Assembly (NCBI GenBank): GCA_036346225.1
Contig: JARFIW010001369.1
Coordinates: 4,096,001-4,160,000, forward strand
DNA from: Platerodrilus igneus
Lineage: Eukaryota; Arthropoda; Insecta; Coleoptera; Lycidae
Direction of reading: 5' to 3'
Length of the DNA: 64,000 bases
Every line of letters starts with the position of its first letter. The first letter of the stretch is position 1. Both the position numbers and the translations under genes were made by a program. Shown here piece after piece: positions 44,655 through 53,754 of the stretch. The notes under the pieces are model-generated. The model saw only the letters and a list, made by a program, of their open reading frames with translations, was not told the DNA's origin and did not search any database.

Positions 44655-45235
44655 ATGTTGCAGTTCTTTTTAATTGGCTTACCTATGTTTTTAATATATT
44701 TGAATCCAGATGTGAATGATTTTACGCTTGTTTTTGTTGACGATTTATTAATTATTTCTAATACAGCCGAGGAGTTTTTAGGACATTTGAAAATTATACT
44801 GTCTAAGTTAAGGGCTAATTTAACTTTAAAATTAAAAAATGTGTTTTTGCGCAAAAGTGTTTTATTCTTAGAACACATCGTTACCTCAAAGGGGATATTG
44901 ATGGATCCTTCGCATGTAAGTGCCAATTGGGACTTTCCTAGGCCGCGAAATGTGCAGCAGTTGCGGGGCCTTTTGGGTTTGGTCAATTACAACCGTCATT
45001 TTTGCAGAAATTTTTCAGACTTGATGGGTCCCTTGTCTGGATCTAGGTGGGTTGTATTCAGCTATTAGTAATAATAGATTCTTTCACACGTTATGTTGAG
45101 TTGTATCCCTTGAAACGTGCTACAAGTAGGGCATTAGTTAATAAATTTTGCATTAGATATTTTGATGAGGTGTTGATTCTGAAAGCGGCGCTTGCCGATA
45201 ATGGGACTCAGTTTCATTCGAAATTGTGAGTGATT
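44655..45235 (+). pseudogene. Gypsy-2 RT palm fused to integrase core
   Basis: 44655-45055 contains FTLVFVDDLLIISNTAEEFL (VDD catalytic box), NVFLRKSVLFLEHIVTSKGI and FPRPRNVQQLRGLLGLVNYN. At 45050 the sequence switches directly to LLVIIDSFTRYVELYPLKRA and AALADNGTQFHS, the integrase D and D(N)GTQF motifs. About 1 kb that should hold RNase H and the integrase zinc domain has been deleted at this junction. The element stops at 45235. Confidence 0.8.
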
Positions 45236-45269
45236 TCTTTAAGGGATAGAGGTGCCTGGGTATTATATA

Positions 45270-45425
45270 CAACCTATGTTTGAACTGATTCAACACCCTT
45301 CGTAATCCCGCAATCTCACACCTTGCGATTTAAATTGTTTTCTTCTACTCAAGAGAGACCTGAAGGGTAATCATTACACCTGAGACGATGAGGTAAAGGC
45401 AGCTATCGCACTTTGTACATTAGTT
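45270..45425 (+). pseudogene. Mariner transposase C-terminal fragment
   Basis: In one frame with two stops: FQHPS.SRNLTPCDLNCFLL then LKRDLKGNHYT.DDEVKAAI. This is the SPDL.PCDFFLFP..K..LKG region, with the third Asp, of mariner-type transposases. Only this fragment remains. Confidence 0.7.
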
Positions 45426-45800
45426 TGAATATCAGCGTTTAATAAATCTCAGCAAGCCATCAACTATCGTAATGGATAATGCTAGCTACCATAGTATGCA
45501 AATCTATAAAGCACCAATGGGTTCTTGGAAAAATCTGATATTCAAAAGTGGCTGCGCGAAAATAATATTTATTACGATAGCACAATGATAAAATGTGAAT
45601 TAATAACATTAGTGAAACAATAAGTTACATTATTTAATATAGCTTTTATAATAATGTTTGTATTACTAGGAATAAGCCTAAAGTTATATGCATCTGATCA
45701 AATGCCTGAATGTTAGGGTCATACAGTTTTGAGATGTCCACCATACCACTGTATTTTTAATCCCACAGAACACATTTAGGGTACAGCAAAAAGTTATTAT
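45426..45800 (+). pseudogene. IS630/Tc1-superfamily DDE transposase fragment
   Basis: Reads PSTIVMDNASYHSMQIYKAP, KSDIQKWLRENNIYYDSTMI, KCELITLVKQ and, after a stop, LRCPPYHCIFNPTEHI. The VMDNASYH (second Asp) and PPYHC.(F)NP.E.I (Glu) motifs are those of a DDE_3-type transposase. It directly abuts the mariner fragment before it. No termini recognised. Confidence 0.7.
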
Positions 45801-46003
45801 AGGAATCACGTTAAATACATTTTAATATCTTCGTACTAAAGTCTTTGTTACAAATTAGAAAGTTATATCCACTAAAATCCAAACTTTGTATATATTTTAA
45901 TGGAACCTATTTACATGTAGTGCTGTAAAATTATTATTGTTTTCTGTCAGATTACTGTCAAAATATTTTATTTTGGTTTATGGAATACGTCAATGTTGCC
46001 TGA
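45801..46003. other. Short unassigned stretch before the MULE
   Basis: AT-rich sequence ending in the MULE target site; nothing recognisable. Confidence 0.4.
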
Positions 46004-46011
46004 CATAATAC

Positions 46012-46265
46012 ACGAGCGTCTCGCGGTAGAAATAACGCGGCTGTAATGACAGTTGTAAATAGATTGAGGTTACGTAATTTTTTTTGTTTACATAAATTGG
46101 ATGAGGTCTGTGTTAATGTTAAATTGATTGTTTATCGCCTTATTTATATAGGAGAAGTAAAAAAATGAATATTTGCCTAGATTGTGGTTCTGAATTTACG
46201 TAAAATAAAACTTTGTATGGCCACTTAAGAAAATTTCATGATTTGAATATAAGAGACCAGTTTCT
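46012..46265. repeat. MULE left inverted repeat
   Basis: Strong match to 53395-53642 in inverted orientation over the first 85-90 bp (46012-46100), then a weaker but continuous match to about 46265. The inner part includes an ATG at 46165 with MNICLDCGSEFT, a stop, and LYGHLRKFHDLNI. This is a decayed second copy of the transposase's N-terminal zinc finger, here on the plus strand. Confidence 0.85.
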
Positions 46266-47399
46266 ATAAGCAACCAACTTTGGATAAAAAAGAAGTTAAA
46301 TTTAGTGCAATGAAGGAAATTAACTTTACACGAATGTTATCTATATATGTTAGCTGCTCTTGTATGTAAACAACTTGGTATTTTGTATAAACTTGTTGCT
46401 ATTCTAGGTATCTTTCGTACTTGTGTCAATATGCAGTTTAAAGGTACTTTGCTGGGATTTCTTTAATTTGATTTGTAAATTATTAATTACTTGAGTGAAA
46501 TGTGTTTAATAATAGTAATAGAGGCTTGAGGTTTCAATAATTGTATTTTTATTTTTTAAAAAGTAAACACGTTATGTACCCATATACATTCTCAATAAAT
46601 ACCTAAATTAATTAAGAAAGAAACTAATTTTATTTTGTAGAGAATTTTGTTTGTACTGTCAGTCGACTAAAATATGTAAAAAAACAAGGTAGAAAATTAA
46701 TATTATTTTGGTACTCCAACTAAAAGTAAAACTAAAACACTGCACTGTACATTTAAGAATAGTCAATCCGACAGAATTGACGAAATTTCAATAACTTACC
46801 AGCGCTTGTAACAAATAAAAACAAAGTGAGGACTGAGGATTAAATTAGATTAGTCGCGTACTTGTAGGTTTCCCATCAAAATCGCTGGGATTGTAATGAT
46901 TTCCAGTAATTTGTACATGTATTTCTGAGAGTGGTTTCCCCATCGGATTTTATTCCCAAACAAGAGAAAGCAGAACAAAATCTAACCTTATAAGCTTTAG
47001 TGTTAATTAAACCTACTTTCTACTGAGATAATACACCGTCTTATCTTAACATAAAATCAGGTGATGCATGATCAGATCTTGTATGAACATTAATATTAAG
47101 GTTTAAGTTATTAACCAAACCATCCCTAATAAAAATTTCTTCTGTTAGGGTAGGCTTTTTAAGATCATTATTCCTTGTTGATTTCTTCTTTGTTGAAAAA
47201 AGCCGCACCTGATGTTCAACTTTTTTTATTAATATTAATCTCCTCTGTAGTTTTTAGATCAATAGATGTTGCTTTATTTAATGTGTCAATGATTTTATCA
47301 AATTGCCTCATTATACGCAGATGTTCGTCGTCAGTTAACGAAGCATTCTCACATAGGCCTATTATTAGCTCGGCTTTTTTTTAATAATATCATTTTTTT
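46266..47399. other. MULE 3' non-coding region
   Basis: AT-rich interior of the MULE between the left inverted repeat and the end of the transposase gene. The open frame at 47175-47384 on the plus strand is the antisense of the transposase C-terminal tail. Confidence 0.5.
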
Positions 47400-48533
47400 G
47401 AAGATTTTGCTTCATGTAAAATATTACTGCTGAAAAGTTCATTAACGTTACTAATATGCAAAGGTGTGGCAATGTCAAGATTCGATTTGTAAAACTGTAT
47501 CGCACAAGCATGTACGTGTTTGCAAATGTTAAGCTTTATCATGTTGTCAATACAGGTGCATTGAAATGTATGAACACATATGCTGCAATTTGTACAACTT
47601 AGGCATGAACCTTCACAGGCCTCAACTACTCTGGTAACTTGATACTGTTGAAAAGCACAAGTGACGACGTAACTAAAAATTCCTTATCATTTTCAAGACG
47701 TCTAATAAAATCTTATGTAATTGTTAGGCTTGCTTTATGACTTTGTTTAATTCTATTAATTTTGTCATTGGAAGTATTCTTTGCAAGTTTAATTATACGT
47801 TTAAACAAGCTATCTCGAGCAATTTTCATTACTGCATTAATGCCTTTGTCCAAACGTTTTGCTTTCCGACCTTCCAAATACACATACTTGAAAACTTTGT
47901 GCATCGATTCAAGATACATGTTAGTGTTTATTCCTAAACCCAATCGATAGCAATATGCCCAAGATGTTGGACGATTTGCATAATTATTAGGAAAATATTC
48001 AGCAAATGATTGTGTATCAACATCGTCATAAAGATCTTCTACTACCTGATTTAAAATGTCATTAAATTCATCAATAGATACACACTGTAATAAAACACGA
48101 AGGATTTATATACTACTACTTTCTTTCAATCCTCCATTGATTTTGACAAATTCATGCGCCAATTCGATCCACATGCCAGGTACATAGCAACTGGTGTGTT
48201 ACCTTGGCCATTACATAAGACCATGCATTATAAAATGCTGGAGCATCATCAGACATAGAAACAGTAGTTGATATAATACCAACTCTTGATTTAATTTTTC
48301 CAAAAACAACTTGAAAATCATTTCGTCAGCACTATTTGAAAACAAAATGCCACTGGGCACCCTGAACCAAATTCATCCACTGTCATTAGTGTGTAGAGCT
48401 GAAAATCGTAACTATTTGTACCGTGTATACCATCAACGCACACCTTGTCGCTCCCAGATTTAAGCAACTGTTCACGTTGAAAAGAAGTGATTATGACTAA
48501 TGCAAAATCTTGAACATCTAAAATTATTTTTGA
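47400..48533 (-). CDS. MULE transposase, catalytic and SWIM part (3' portion)
   Basis: Continues the gene interrupted at 48534. In order on the minus strand: KIILDVQDFALVI; VCVDGIHGTN (first Asp); FQLYTLMTVDEFGSGCPVAF; SDDAPAFYNAWS in a shifted frame (second Asp); HVD.IWRMNLSK; VVEDLYDDVDTQSFAEYFPN; SWAYCYRLGLGINTNMYLES; MHKVFKYVYLEGRKAKRLDK (third acidic position in NTNMYLESMH); then a Cys-rich SWIM finger TFQCTCIDNMIKLNICKHVH. Two or three frameshifts lie between 48120 and 48400. A MULE transposase cuts and joins the element ends; the SWIM finger binds DNA or protein. Broken both by the frameshifts and by the Gypsy. Confidence 0.8.
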
Positions 48534-48538
48534 GTCAT

Positions 48539-48677
48539 GTAATGAAATGGAGAACCTCTTTTAAGGTTATAATAAACAGTTAATTATAGTAAATACTAAA
48601 CACATTAAAACTAATGACAGATAGGAAAGTGAATGTCTATAAACAACATCGGGCAACTAGATCATAATAATATCACA
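48539..48677 (-). repeat. Gypsy-3 3' LTR
   Basis: 139 bp starting TG...CA on either strand (TGTAATGAAATGG...ATATCACA on plus). Next to it on the inside, minus-strand AGGCAGGAGTGAA serves as a weak polypurine tract for plus-strand priming. Confidence 0.92.
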
Positions 48678-48905
48678 TTCACTCCTGCCTATAAATTACA
48701 ACACGTATTCTTCGAGGTGAGAAGGTAGTTTTCTTGTTCTAGAACTTCTACGTACAATAGGTTGGACGTTTCGAGAGTTATATAATTCGACTTGTGATTC
48801 AGGAGTGTCTGATTGCATGTCGTTAGTTTCGGAGTTAAAACTTCTTTTCAGAGTCTCTAATGCGAACATTATGAACTGGAGCTAGATCTCGTGCAGATAC
48901 AGAGT

Positions 48906-49391
48906 TCATTCTTCCTTCAGAATCTCCAATCTGAATATTTTCAGCATTACCAACTGGAGCCAAATCCGTGTAGATACAGAGGTAATTCTTCCTTCCGAAT
49001 CTCTAATATGAGCATATTCGGCATTACTTTCGAGTAGTGTAACTTCTTTGACTATGGGATCATATTTGGAATTACAAACAAATTGTCGTAGATAAACAGG
49101 ACCTGGACTTAAAAGCCACGTTGGAATCGTTTCTCCATTACCACTTCGCCTTTGATGCCTGAACAATCGTTCATGCGGAGTTTCATTTGTAGAGGTACAG
49201 AGTAAGCTTCTTATTGATTGTAGTACTTCTGGAAGTACACTTTCCCATTGACTTATATTTTTATTTTTGGATTTAAGAGCTAATTTAATTGTACGCCAGA
49301 TGATACCATTGTACTTTTCTACTTGGCCATTACCGCAAGGGTTATAAGGTGTAGTTCTGCTAGAAGCGATTCCATTAGAGTTCAAAAACAT
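48906..49391 (-). CDS. Gypsy-3 integrase C-terminal half
   Basis: 161-codon frame: IASSRTTPYNPCGNGQVEKY holds the catalytic Glu (DDE), then SVLPEVLQSIRSLLCTSTNE and TPHERLFRHQRR, the usual Gypsy integrase C-terminal region, and SKYDPIVKEVTLLESNAEYA. It overlaps the preceding frame by 17 nt through a single-base shift, so the protein is interrupted only there. The remaining 230 nt to the 3' LTR are noncoding. Confidence 0.87.
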   Translation of the reverse strand: MFLNSNGIASSRTTPYNPCGNGQVEKYNGIIWRTIKLALKSKNKNISQWESVLPEVLQSIRSLLCTSTNETPHERLFRHQRRSGNGETIPTWLLSPGPVYLRQFVCNSKYDPIVKEVTLLESNAEYAHIRDSEGRITSVSTRIWLQLVMLKIFRLEILKEE

Positions 49392-50022
49392 TTTTTAATT
49401 CATTAGACATAAATGAGCTCCCTCTGTCAGAGTGAATATAAGAGAGAGTTCCAAAGAGATAAAAGATATTTTTGAGAGCAGCAATGATAGTTGAAGAAGT
49501 CATATCTGGACAGGCGATGGCAAAAGGATATCGTGAGTATTCGTCAATGATTGTGAGAATATAACGATTATTAGTACAGGATGGAAGAGGGCCTTTAAAA
49601 TCCACATTTAAACGTTCGAAGGCGGAAGTATCTTTTATGAGCCTTCCCTTAAATATATAGAATCTAGGCTTAATTTCACAACATACTGCACAAGAAGAAG
49701 TCATTTTCTTTACATCTTCCATAGAATAAGGTAAATTTTTTATTCGAATCCAATGATACATTCGAGTAATTCCAGGGTGACATAAAGTATTATGTAAATC
49801 CATAAGTCGAGCTTCGTTAGCAGTTGTTGCAGAACAAATACGAGAAAGTGCATCTGCAGCAGTATTCCGAGGTCCAGGTCTATAAATAATATCGTAACTA
49901 AAACACGATAATTCTAATCTCCACCGTAGAATTTTTTCGTTCTTTATTTTGCTTTTGGATTTTAGATCAAACATAAATGTAACAGAGCGTTGATCAGTGA
50001 TCAGCTTAAAATATCTTCCCAT
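49375..50022 (-). CDS. Gypsy-3 RNase H end and integrase N-terminal/core
   Basis: 215-codon frame. FKLITDQRSVTFMFDLK and ADALSRICS are the RNase H C-terminal motifs. DLHNTLCHPGITRMYHWIR with SCAVCCEIKPRF is the HHCC zinc domain. FERLNVDFKGPLP (first Asp) and YIHSDRGSSFMSNELKNVFE (second Asp) are the integrase core. A 1-nt shift at the 3' end separates it from the next frame, which continues directly. Confidence 0.88.
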   Translation of the reverse strand: MGRYFKLITDQRSVTFMFDLKSKSKIKNEKILRWRLELSCFSYDIIYRPGPRNTAADALSRICSATTANEARLMDLHNTLCHPGITRMYHWIRIKNLPYSMEDVKKMTSSCAVCCEIKPRFYIFKGRLIKDTSAFERLNVDFKGPLPSCTNNRYILTIIDEYSRYPFAIACPDMTSSTIIAALKNIFYLFGTLSYIHSDRGSSFMSNELKNVFEL

Positions 50023-50629
50023 TAGGAAATGCCGCCACTTCCTAGTTGCTTCAACGATCGCATATGCTTCTTTTTCTACAGACGAGTGTCTACATTCTGA
50101 TTGAGAAAGAGTCCTTGAAAAAGAAGGCCACAGGACGTCCAGATTGTGAAAGAGTTGCTCCTATTGCTTCATTTGAAGCATCAGTTTCTACCGTAAACAT
50201 ATCCTCACTACGTATAGGTGCGAACGAGGCATTTTCTATCTCTTTTTTTATACTATAAAAGACTTTTAGAGCTTCAGGAGATAGTGGAATTTGCTATGAG
50301 AAAGGATACTTATTTTGTGTGAAAACGAGGAATATAATTTGAAAATGTGCAAACATTCCAACGACTCTTTTTAGTGAAGTTGTGTTATTTGGAGGTGGAA
50401 TTTTATGCAATGCTCTGAGTCTATCAGGATCAGGCCTAATAGAATCGTAGGATATTAAATATCCTAAGAGGTGAATCGAACGAAGAGAGAATTCGCTTTT
50501 CTCATTATTTATGGTTAGGTTGAATTTCTGAATAGCTTCTATAAAACACCGAAGATTCTCATCATGTTTCTTCTGATCTCTACCACAAACAGTGATATCA
50601 TCCAGGTAAGTATATGTATCTGATAATTT
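50023..50629 (-). pseudogene. Gypsy-3 RT catalytic box to RNase H, interrupted
   Basis: Immediately after the TAA the same frame continues KLSDTYTYLDDITVCGRDQK with the YLDD box, then FNLTINNEKSEFSLRSIHLL, IRPDPDRLRALHKIPPPNN (tether), a TAG near 50293 in place of Gln, PLSPEALKVFYSIKKEIENA, FTVETDASNEAIGATLSQSG (RNase H first motif), and a frameshift near 50120 before the C-terminal RNase H. Confidence 0.8.
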
Positions 50630-51355
50630 TTAATTGCGAATAATGTAGTCTATGCCTCTTTGAAACGCAGCTACTCCATTCGTTACTCCAACGGGGATTC
50701 GCTTAAACTGTAAAAGTATACCACAAGCCTCGAATGCAGTATATGTCCGGTCTTCCTTTTTGATGGGAAATTGGTGATATGCACTTTTCATGTCAATTTT
50801 GCTGAAGACTTGATATTTAGACACACTATTTACAATATCTTCAATACGCGGAAGAGGATATGCGTCTAACTGAGTGAATCTATTGATTGTCTGAGAATAA
50901 TCGATTACCATACGTTTGCGGTGATTTTCTGAAGATGTAACTAGCACTTGCGCTCGCCACGGTGATTTACTTTCTTCAATTATATCCTCAGAGAGTAAGC
51001 GTTTAATTTCAGCTTCTATGAATTTGGAATCACTTTCAGTTTGTCTGCGAGATTTTATAGCAATTGGTCTACATTCAGGTGTTAAATTTTCAAAGAGAGT
51101 TACAGGTTCAATACTAGCTGTAGCTAAAGCACAAACTTTCAACGAAGGTTTTAAGCCACTAAATTCAACTTCCACTTTAGAGTGTTGTTTCATAAGATCG
51201 TGGCCAATTATTATATCTGAGCAAAGATTAGGGAGAATAGACAGACGAACATTAGGATAGAAGTGATCTTTGGTACGAAGATTAATAATACACTGTCCAG
51301 ATGTTCTAGAGTTGAAGGATGTAGATGCCATTGTAACAGACTCTTGTAAAGACAT
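50630..51355 (-). CDS. Gypsy-3 protease end and reverse transcriptase N-terminal half
   Basis: 241-codon frame. LPNLCSDIIIGHDLMKQHSK is the second protease motif (IIG), then the linker FENLTPECRPIAIKSR, and RT: EAEIKRLLSEDIIEESKSPW, VIDYSQTINRFTQLDAYPLP, VFSKIDMKSAYHQFPI (first catalytic Asp) and PVGVTNGVAAFQRGID. It stops at TAA 50630-50632. The apparent start Met is an internal residue; the segment is a continuation of gag-pol after the break at 51376-51355. Confidence 0.88.
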   Translation of the reverse strand: MSLQESVTMASTSFNSRTSGQCIINLRTKDHFYPNVRLSILPNLCSDIIIGHDLMKQHSKVEVEFSGLKPSLKVCALATASIEPVTLFENLTPECRPIAIKSRRQTESDSKFIEAEIKRLLSEDIIEESKSPWRAQVLVTSSENHRKRMVIDYSQTINRFTQLDAYPLPRIEDIVNSVSKYQVFSKIDMKSAYHQFPIKKEDRTYTAFEACGILLQFKRIPVGVTNGVAAFQRGIDYIIRN

Positions 51356-51375
51356 TATAGGTAATTTAAGTTTCT

Positions 51376-52308
51376 TTACAGCTTGGCACTAATAAAACTA
51401 CAGGAACTAGCAGTATCTATTAGTGCATAGAGAGAGGAATTATTAACTTCTACACGAATCACAGCTTTTGCCAAACATTCAGGTATGGGTTTGGTATTGA
51501 TAGAGCTAATCATAGAAGCAGAGTGATTTGAGCTGGACCCATTCTTTTGTGATTTGCATACCTTAGAGTAGTGACCTTTTATTTGGCATATATTACAAAG
51601 ACTATTTCGAGCTGGACATTTGGATCGAATATGCCATTTAAATCCACAGTAAAAACACTTTCTATAAGTAGCCGCTAATGTTTCTTTAGTTTCACTATAT
51701 GGAACGTTTTCATTTTGAACTTCTTGCTTCAAAGGGACCGCATGATTGACGGATTGTGGGTTTGTATAGAGTTTACATTCAGAGATTGATTGTAAAGCAT
51801 CGATTGTTGTAGAGCCATTTCTAATGATCGAGTTTTCATATGCCTCGCTTAGGGCCAATAGAGGACTTTCCAAAAGTCTCTGCCTAATATTGGTATCAGA
51901 TAAACCACGAATAAAGGCATCCCGAGTGAAATCTTCTCGATGCTTTTCAGCAGTAACAGCTTTAAATTTACAATCTTTAGCTAGAAGATTTAAAGCTTGT
52001 AAAAATTGGACAACATTTTCTTCAGATAGTTGACTTCGAGTAGCTAACTTATGCCAATTATAGACTTCATTAACTGGCTTCACATATATATCATTGAGGA
52101 TTGAAATAGCATCTTTATATGTCACAGCAGCACTAATATACTGGTAGACTTTGGCAGAGATGTAATTATAAAGGATTTTCAATTTATCAGGGTCTTCTTT
52201 TCCAGATGAGAAATTAAGAAATTTTGTATACCAGTGTTCCCACTCCAGGGTCGCATTTATAGAGTTTAGGTCGATGTCGAATCGTTCCGGAGCCAGAAAA
52301 CGATCCAT
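51376..52308 (-). CDS. Gypsy-3 gag with CCHC knuckles, running into protease
   Basis: 310-codon intact frame from ATG 52308, only 26 nt inside the 5' LTR. N-terminal MDRFLAPERFDIDLNSINAT and WYTKFLNF open a helical capsid-like region (SEENVVQFLQALNLLAKDCK, FIRGLSDTNIRQRLLESPLL). Two zinc knuckles follow: CFYCGFKWHIRSKC (CX2CX4HX4C) and CNICQIKGHYSKVC. The C terminus starts the protease, YALIDTASSCSFIS, with the catalytic motif as DTA rather than DTG/DSG. The frame stops at 51376, just before the next pol segment. Confidence 0.88.
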   Translation of the reverse strand: MDRFLAPERFDIDLNSINATLEWEHWYTKFLNFSSGKEDPDKLKILYNYISAKVYQYISAAVTYKDAISILNDIYVKPVNEVYNWHKLATRSQLSEENVVQFLQALNLLAKDCKFKAVTAEKHREDFTRDAFIRGLSDTNIRQRLLESPLLALSEAYENSIIRNGSTTIDALQSISECKLYTNPQSVNHAVPLKQEVQNENVPYSETKETLAATYRKCFYCGFKWHIRSKCPARNSLCNICQIKGHYSKVCKSQKNGSSSNHSASMISSINTKPIPECLAKAVIRVEVNNSSLYALIDTASSCSFISAKL

Positions 52309-52315
52309 TTATATA

Positions 52316-52382
52316 AATTAACTGTTTATTAAATTGTAATGAAATGGAGAACCTCTTTTAAGGTTCTAATAAACAGTTAATT
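52316..52382 (-). promoter_or_regulatory. Self-complementary leader: candidate self-primer site of Gypsy-3
   Basis: In element sense, LTR bases 52382-52367 read AATTAACTGTTTATTA. Bases 52331-52316, three nucleotides inside the LTR where a tRNA primer site should be, read TAATAAACAGTTAATT, a perfect 16-nt complement. Between them lies the hairpin GAACCT...AGGTTC. The space from LTR end to gag ATG is only 26 nt and contains no TGG-initiated tRNA complement. Tf1 and sushi-group elements prime reverse transcription with the 5' end of their own RNA folded onto such a site. Whether the transcript starts near 52382 is not shown by sequence alone. Confidence 0.6.
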
Positions 52383-52474
52383 ATAGTAAATACTAAACAC
52401 ATTAAAACTAATGACAGATAGGAAAGTGAATGTCTATAAACAACATCAGGCAACTAGATCATAATAATATCACA
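52335..52474 (-). repeat. Gypsy-3 5' LTR
   Basis: 140 bp, near identical to 48539-48677 (differences seen at GGTTCTAAT versus GGTTATAAT and CATCAGG versus CATCGGG, plus one length difference). It must hold the promoter. In sense orientation it contains a GAACCT/AGGTTC hairpin (52366-52349). Confidence 0.92.
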
Positions 52475-53500
52475 AGTCATTTGGGTTTCCTTCTACACCT
52501 TGGCTTTTATAATATAACACTGGGCAGTCGCTTCCTAAGTTCATCTCCTCTATCCAGAGCCGTACGCTAATTGCATCATTTAGGTGACGTTTCACACCAT
52601 ACTCAATATTGAAGTCCCTAACAATATTGTGCATATCTTTGTTTCTAACAACAAAATGTGAATTTTCTTGTTTTAAAGCAAAATCACGAACATCATCCAA
52701 TATATGTTGAAATGTAATACCTTCCTTTAATTTTCCTGAAACACTTCAATTGTAAAATTTCGAACTAGAACTTTATGTTCGAAAATACCTGCAATTTCTG
52801 CTTTACTCTCTTTACTTAAAAAAACTCGACCAATATCGTTGGTATGTCCAACATGAGTTGTCCAGAAGTCTACTGCAACAGACCCATCGTTCTTTATCAT
52901 CGCTTCCATTCTTGAGGGACAAACACTTCCAATTTTATTAGTGCCTGTGCTTTTTAAGCTTCTAAAACCCTTGCCTTTTGGAATGTAGTTGTACGATCGA
53001 TGGCAATTATAGTACTCCTTTTTGGTGCCATCAGACAATAATTTAGATGAAGTGTGAAGTATATACATCGCCAAAGATTTTTCCTGTTCTTGGTTTTTCA
53101 GTTTTGAACTCTATTGAACAGAATAAAATTAGTATATAATTAACACTTTGCATAATAATCTTCAAACCTAATTGTGAATTAAAATGTAGTTGATCAAGTT
53201 TAGTTTCAATTTGATGTTCATGTCGGAGTTTTTTATATCCCTTTAGATGTGTTGTACAATTTTCATAAAAGCACTTGATCCTTGACGAGTTGCAAATTAT
53301 TGGAATACTTTTATGAACAGTTCTGCAATGACGACGTAAAGTTACTTTACTGGTCAAGGATTTGCCACATGGATCACACAAAAATTTACTAGTTAAAGTA
53401 CCTATATTCAAAATCATGAATCTTTCTTAAATGGGCATACAAATTCATCTTTTGTGTAAACTCAAAACCACAATCTTCGTAAGTATTCATTTTTACTACT
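52475..53500 (-). CDS. MULE transposase, N-terminal DNA-binding part (5' portion)
   Basis: Gene start near 53490 with MNTYEDCGFEFTQKMNLYAH and LRKIHDFEY (C2H2-like finger), then after a possible intron or frame change FLCDPCGKSLTSKVTLRRHC and CFYENCTTHLKGYKKLRHEH (53200-53417), a second finger pair. 52727-53060 carries SDGTKKEYYNCHRSYNYIPK, STGTNKIGSVCPSRM and VDFWTTHVGHTN, a Cys/His domain like the FLYWCH/FAR1 DNA-binding regions of MULEs. 52480-52700 is the helical linker ENSHFVVRNKDMHNIVRDFN. It is cut at 52475 by the Gypsy; excising that insert rejoins the frame as NPND|SKIILD. Confidence 0.78.
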
Positions 53501-53754
53501 CGTTTACAAATAACACGATAAACAAAATTAATAGGTAATTTCCATAGATCTCATTCACTATATGTAAACAAAAAAATTACGTAACCTCAATCTGTTTACA
53601 ACTGTCATTACAGCCGCGGTATTTCTACCGCGAGACGCTCGTCATAATACTACCTGCATTCCTAGAGTATGTTTACTTAATACAACCTTTACCAATAGAG
53701 TTAAAACTATACATAAAACATTGGCAATGCAGCATTACAGTCAGTTGTGATGTC

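Larger units (their letters stand above)
42661..45235 (+). mobile_element. Gypsy-2: decayed, internally deleted Ty3/Gypsy element
   Basis: Plus-strand gag-pol remnants in order: gag from 42661 (MPRRNKRDCDEGEKENVKFN), gag C terminus, protease/RT N terminus, RT palm, then integrase core joined directly to the RT tether. RNase H and the integrase zinc domain are missing. All parts carry stops or frameshifts. Confidence 0.8.
48539..52474 (-). mobile_element. Gypsy-3: nearly complete Ty3/Gypsy retrotransposon, 3936 bp
   Basis: Flanked by LTRs 48539-48677 and 52335-52474 that differ at about two positions, and by a 5-bp target duplication. Encodes gag with two CCHC knuckles, protease, RT, RNase H and integrase on the minus strand. 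It is a recent insertion by LTR identity, yet pol has at least two stops (near 50631 and 50293) and two frameshifts. It has no normal tRNA primer site; see the self-complementary leader feature. Confidence 0.93.
48534..52479. repeat. 5-bp target-site duplication of Gypsy-3
   Basis: AGTCA at 48534-48538 and 52475-52479 directly flank the LTRs. Removing the element with one copy restores the MULE transposase reading frame. Confidence 0.9.
46012..53642 (-). mobile_element. MULE (Mutator-superfamily) DNA transposon with nested Gypsy
   Basis: A 7631-bp element between 8-bp duplications. Termini start ACGAGCGTCTCGCGGTAGAA on both sides, inverted. The transposase gene reads right to left: C2H2 finger region, Cys/His DNA-binding-like domain, MULE DDE core, SWIM zinc finger. 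A 3936-bp Gypsy (48539-52474) sits in the gene; without it the MULE is about 3.7 kb. Element type resembles the insect Phantom-like/SWIM MULEs. Few disabling changes, so it was active fairly recently. Confidence 0.88.
46004..53650. repeat. 8-bp target-site duplication of the MULE
   Basis: CATAATAC occurs at 46004-46011 and again at 53643-53650, immediately outside the inverted repeats. This length fits Mutator-superfamily insertion (8-11 bp) and fixes both ends of the 7.6 kb element. Confidence 0.88.

Noticed and set aside
47175..47950. Plus-strand open frames inside the MULE
   Set aside because: They are antisense to the transposase C-terminal region, which has the recognisable NTNMYLESMH and SWIM motifs.
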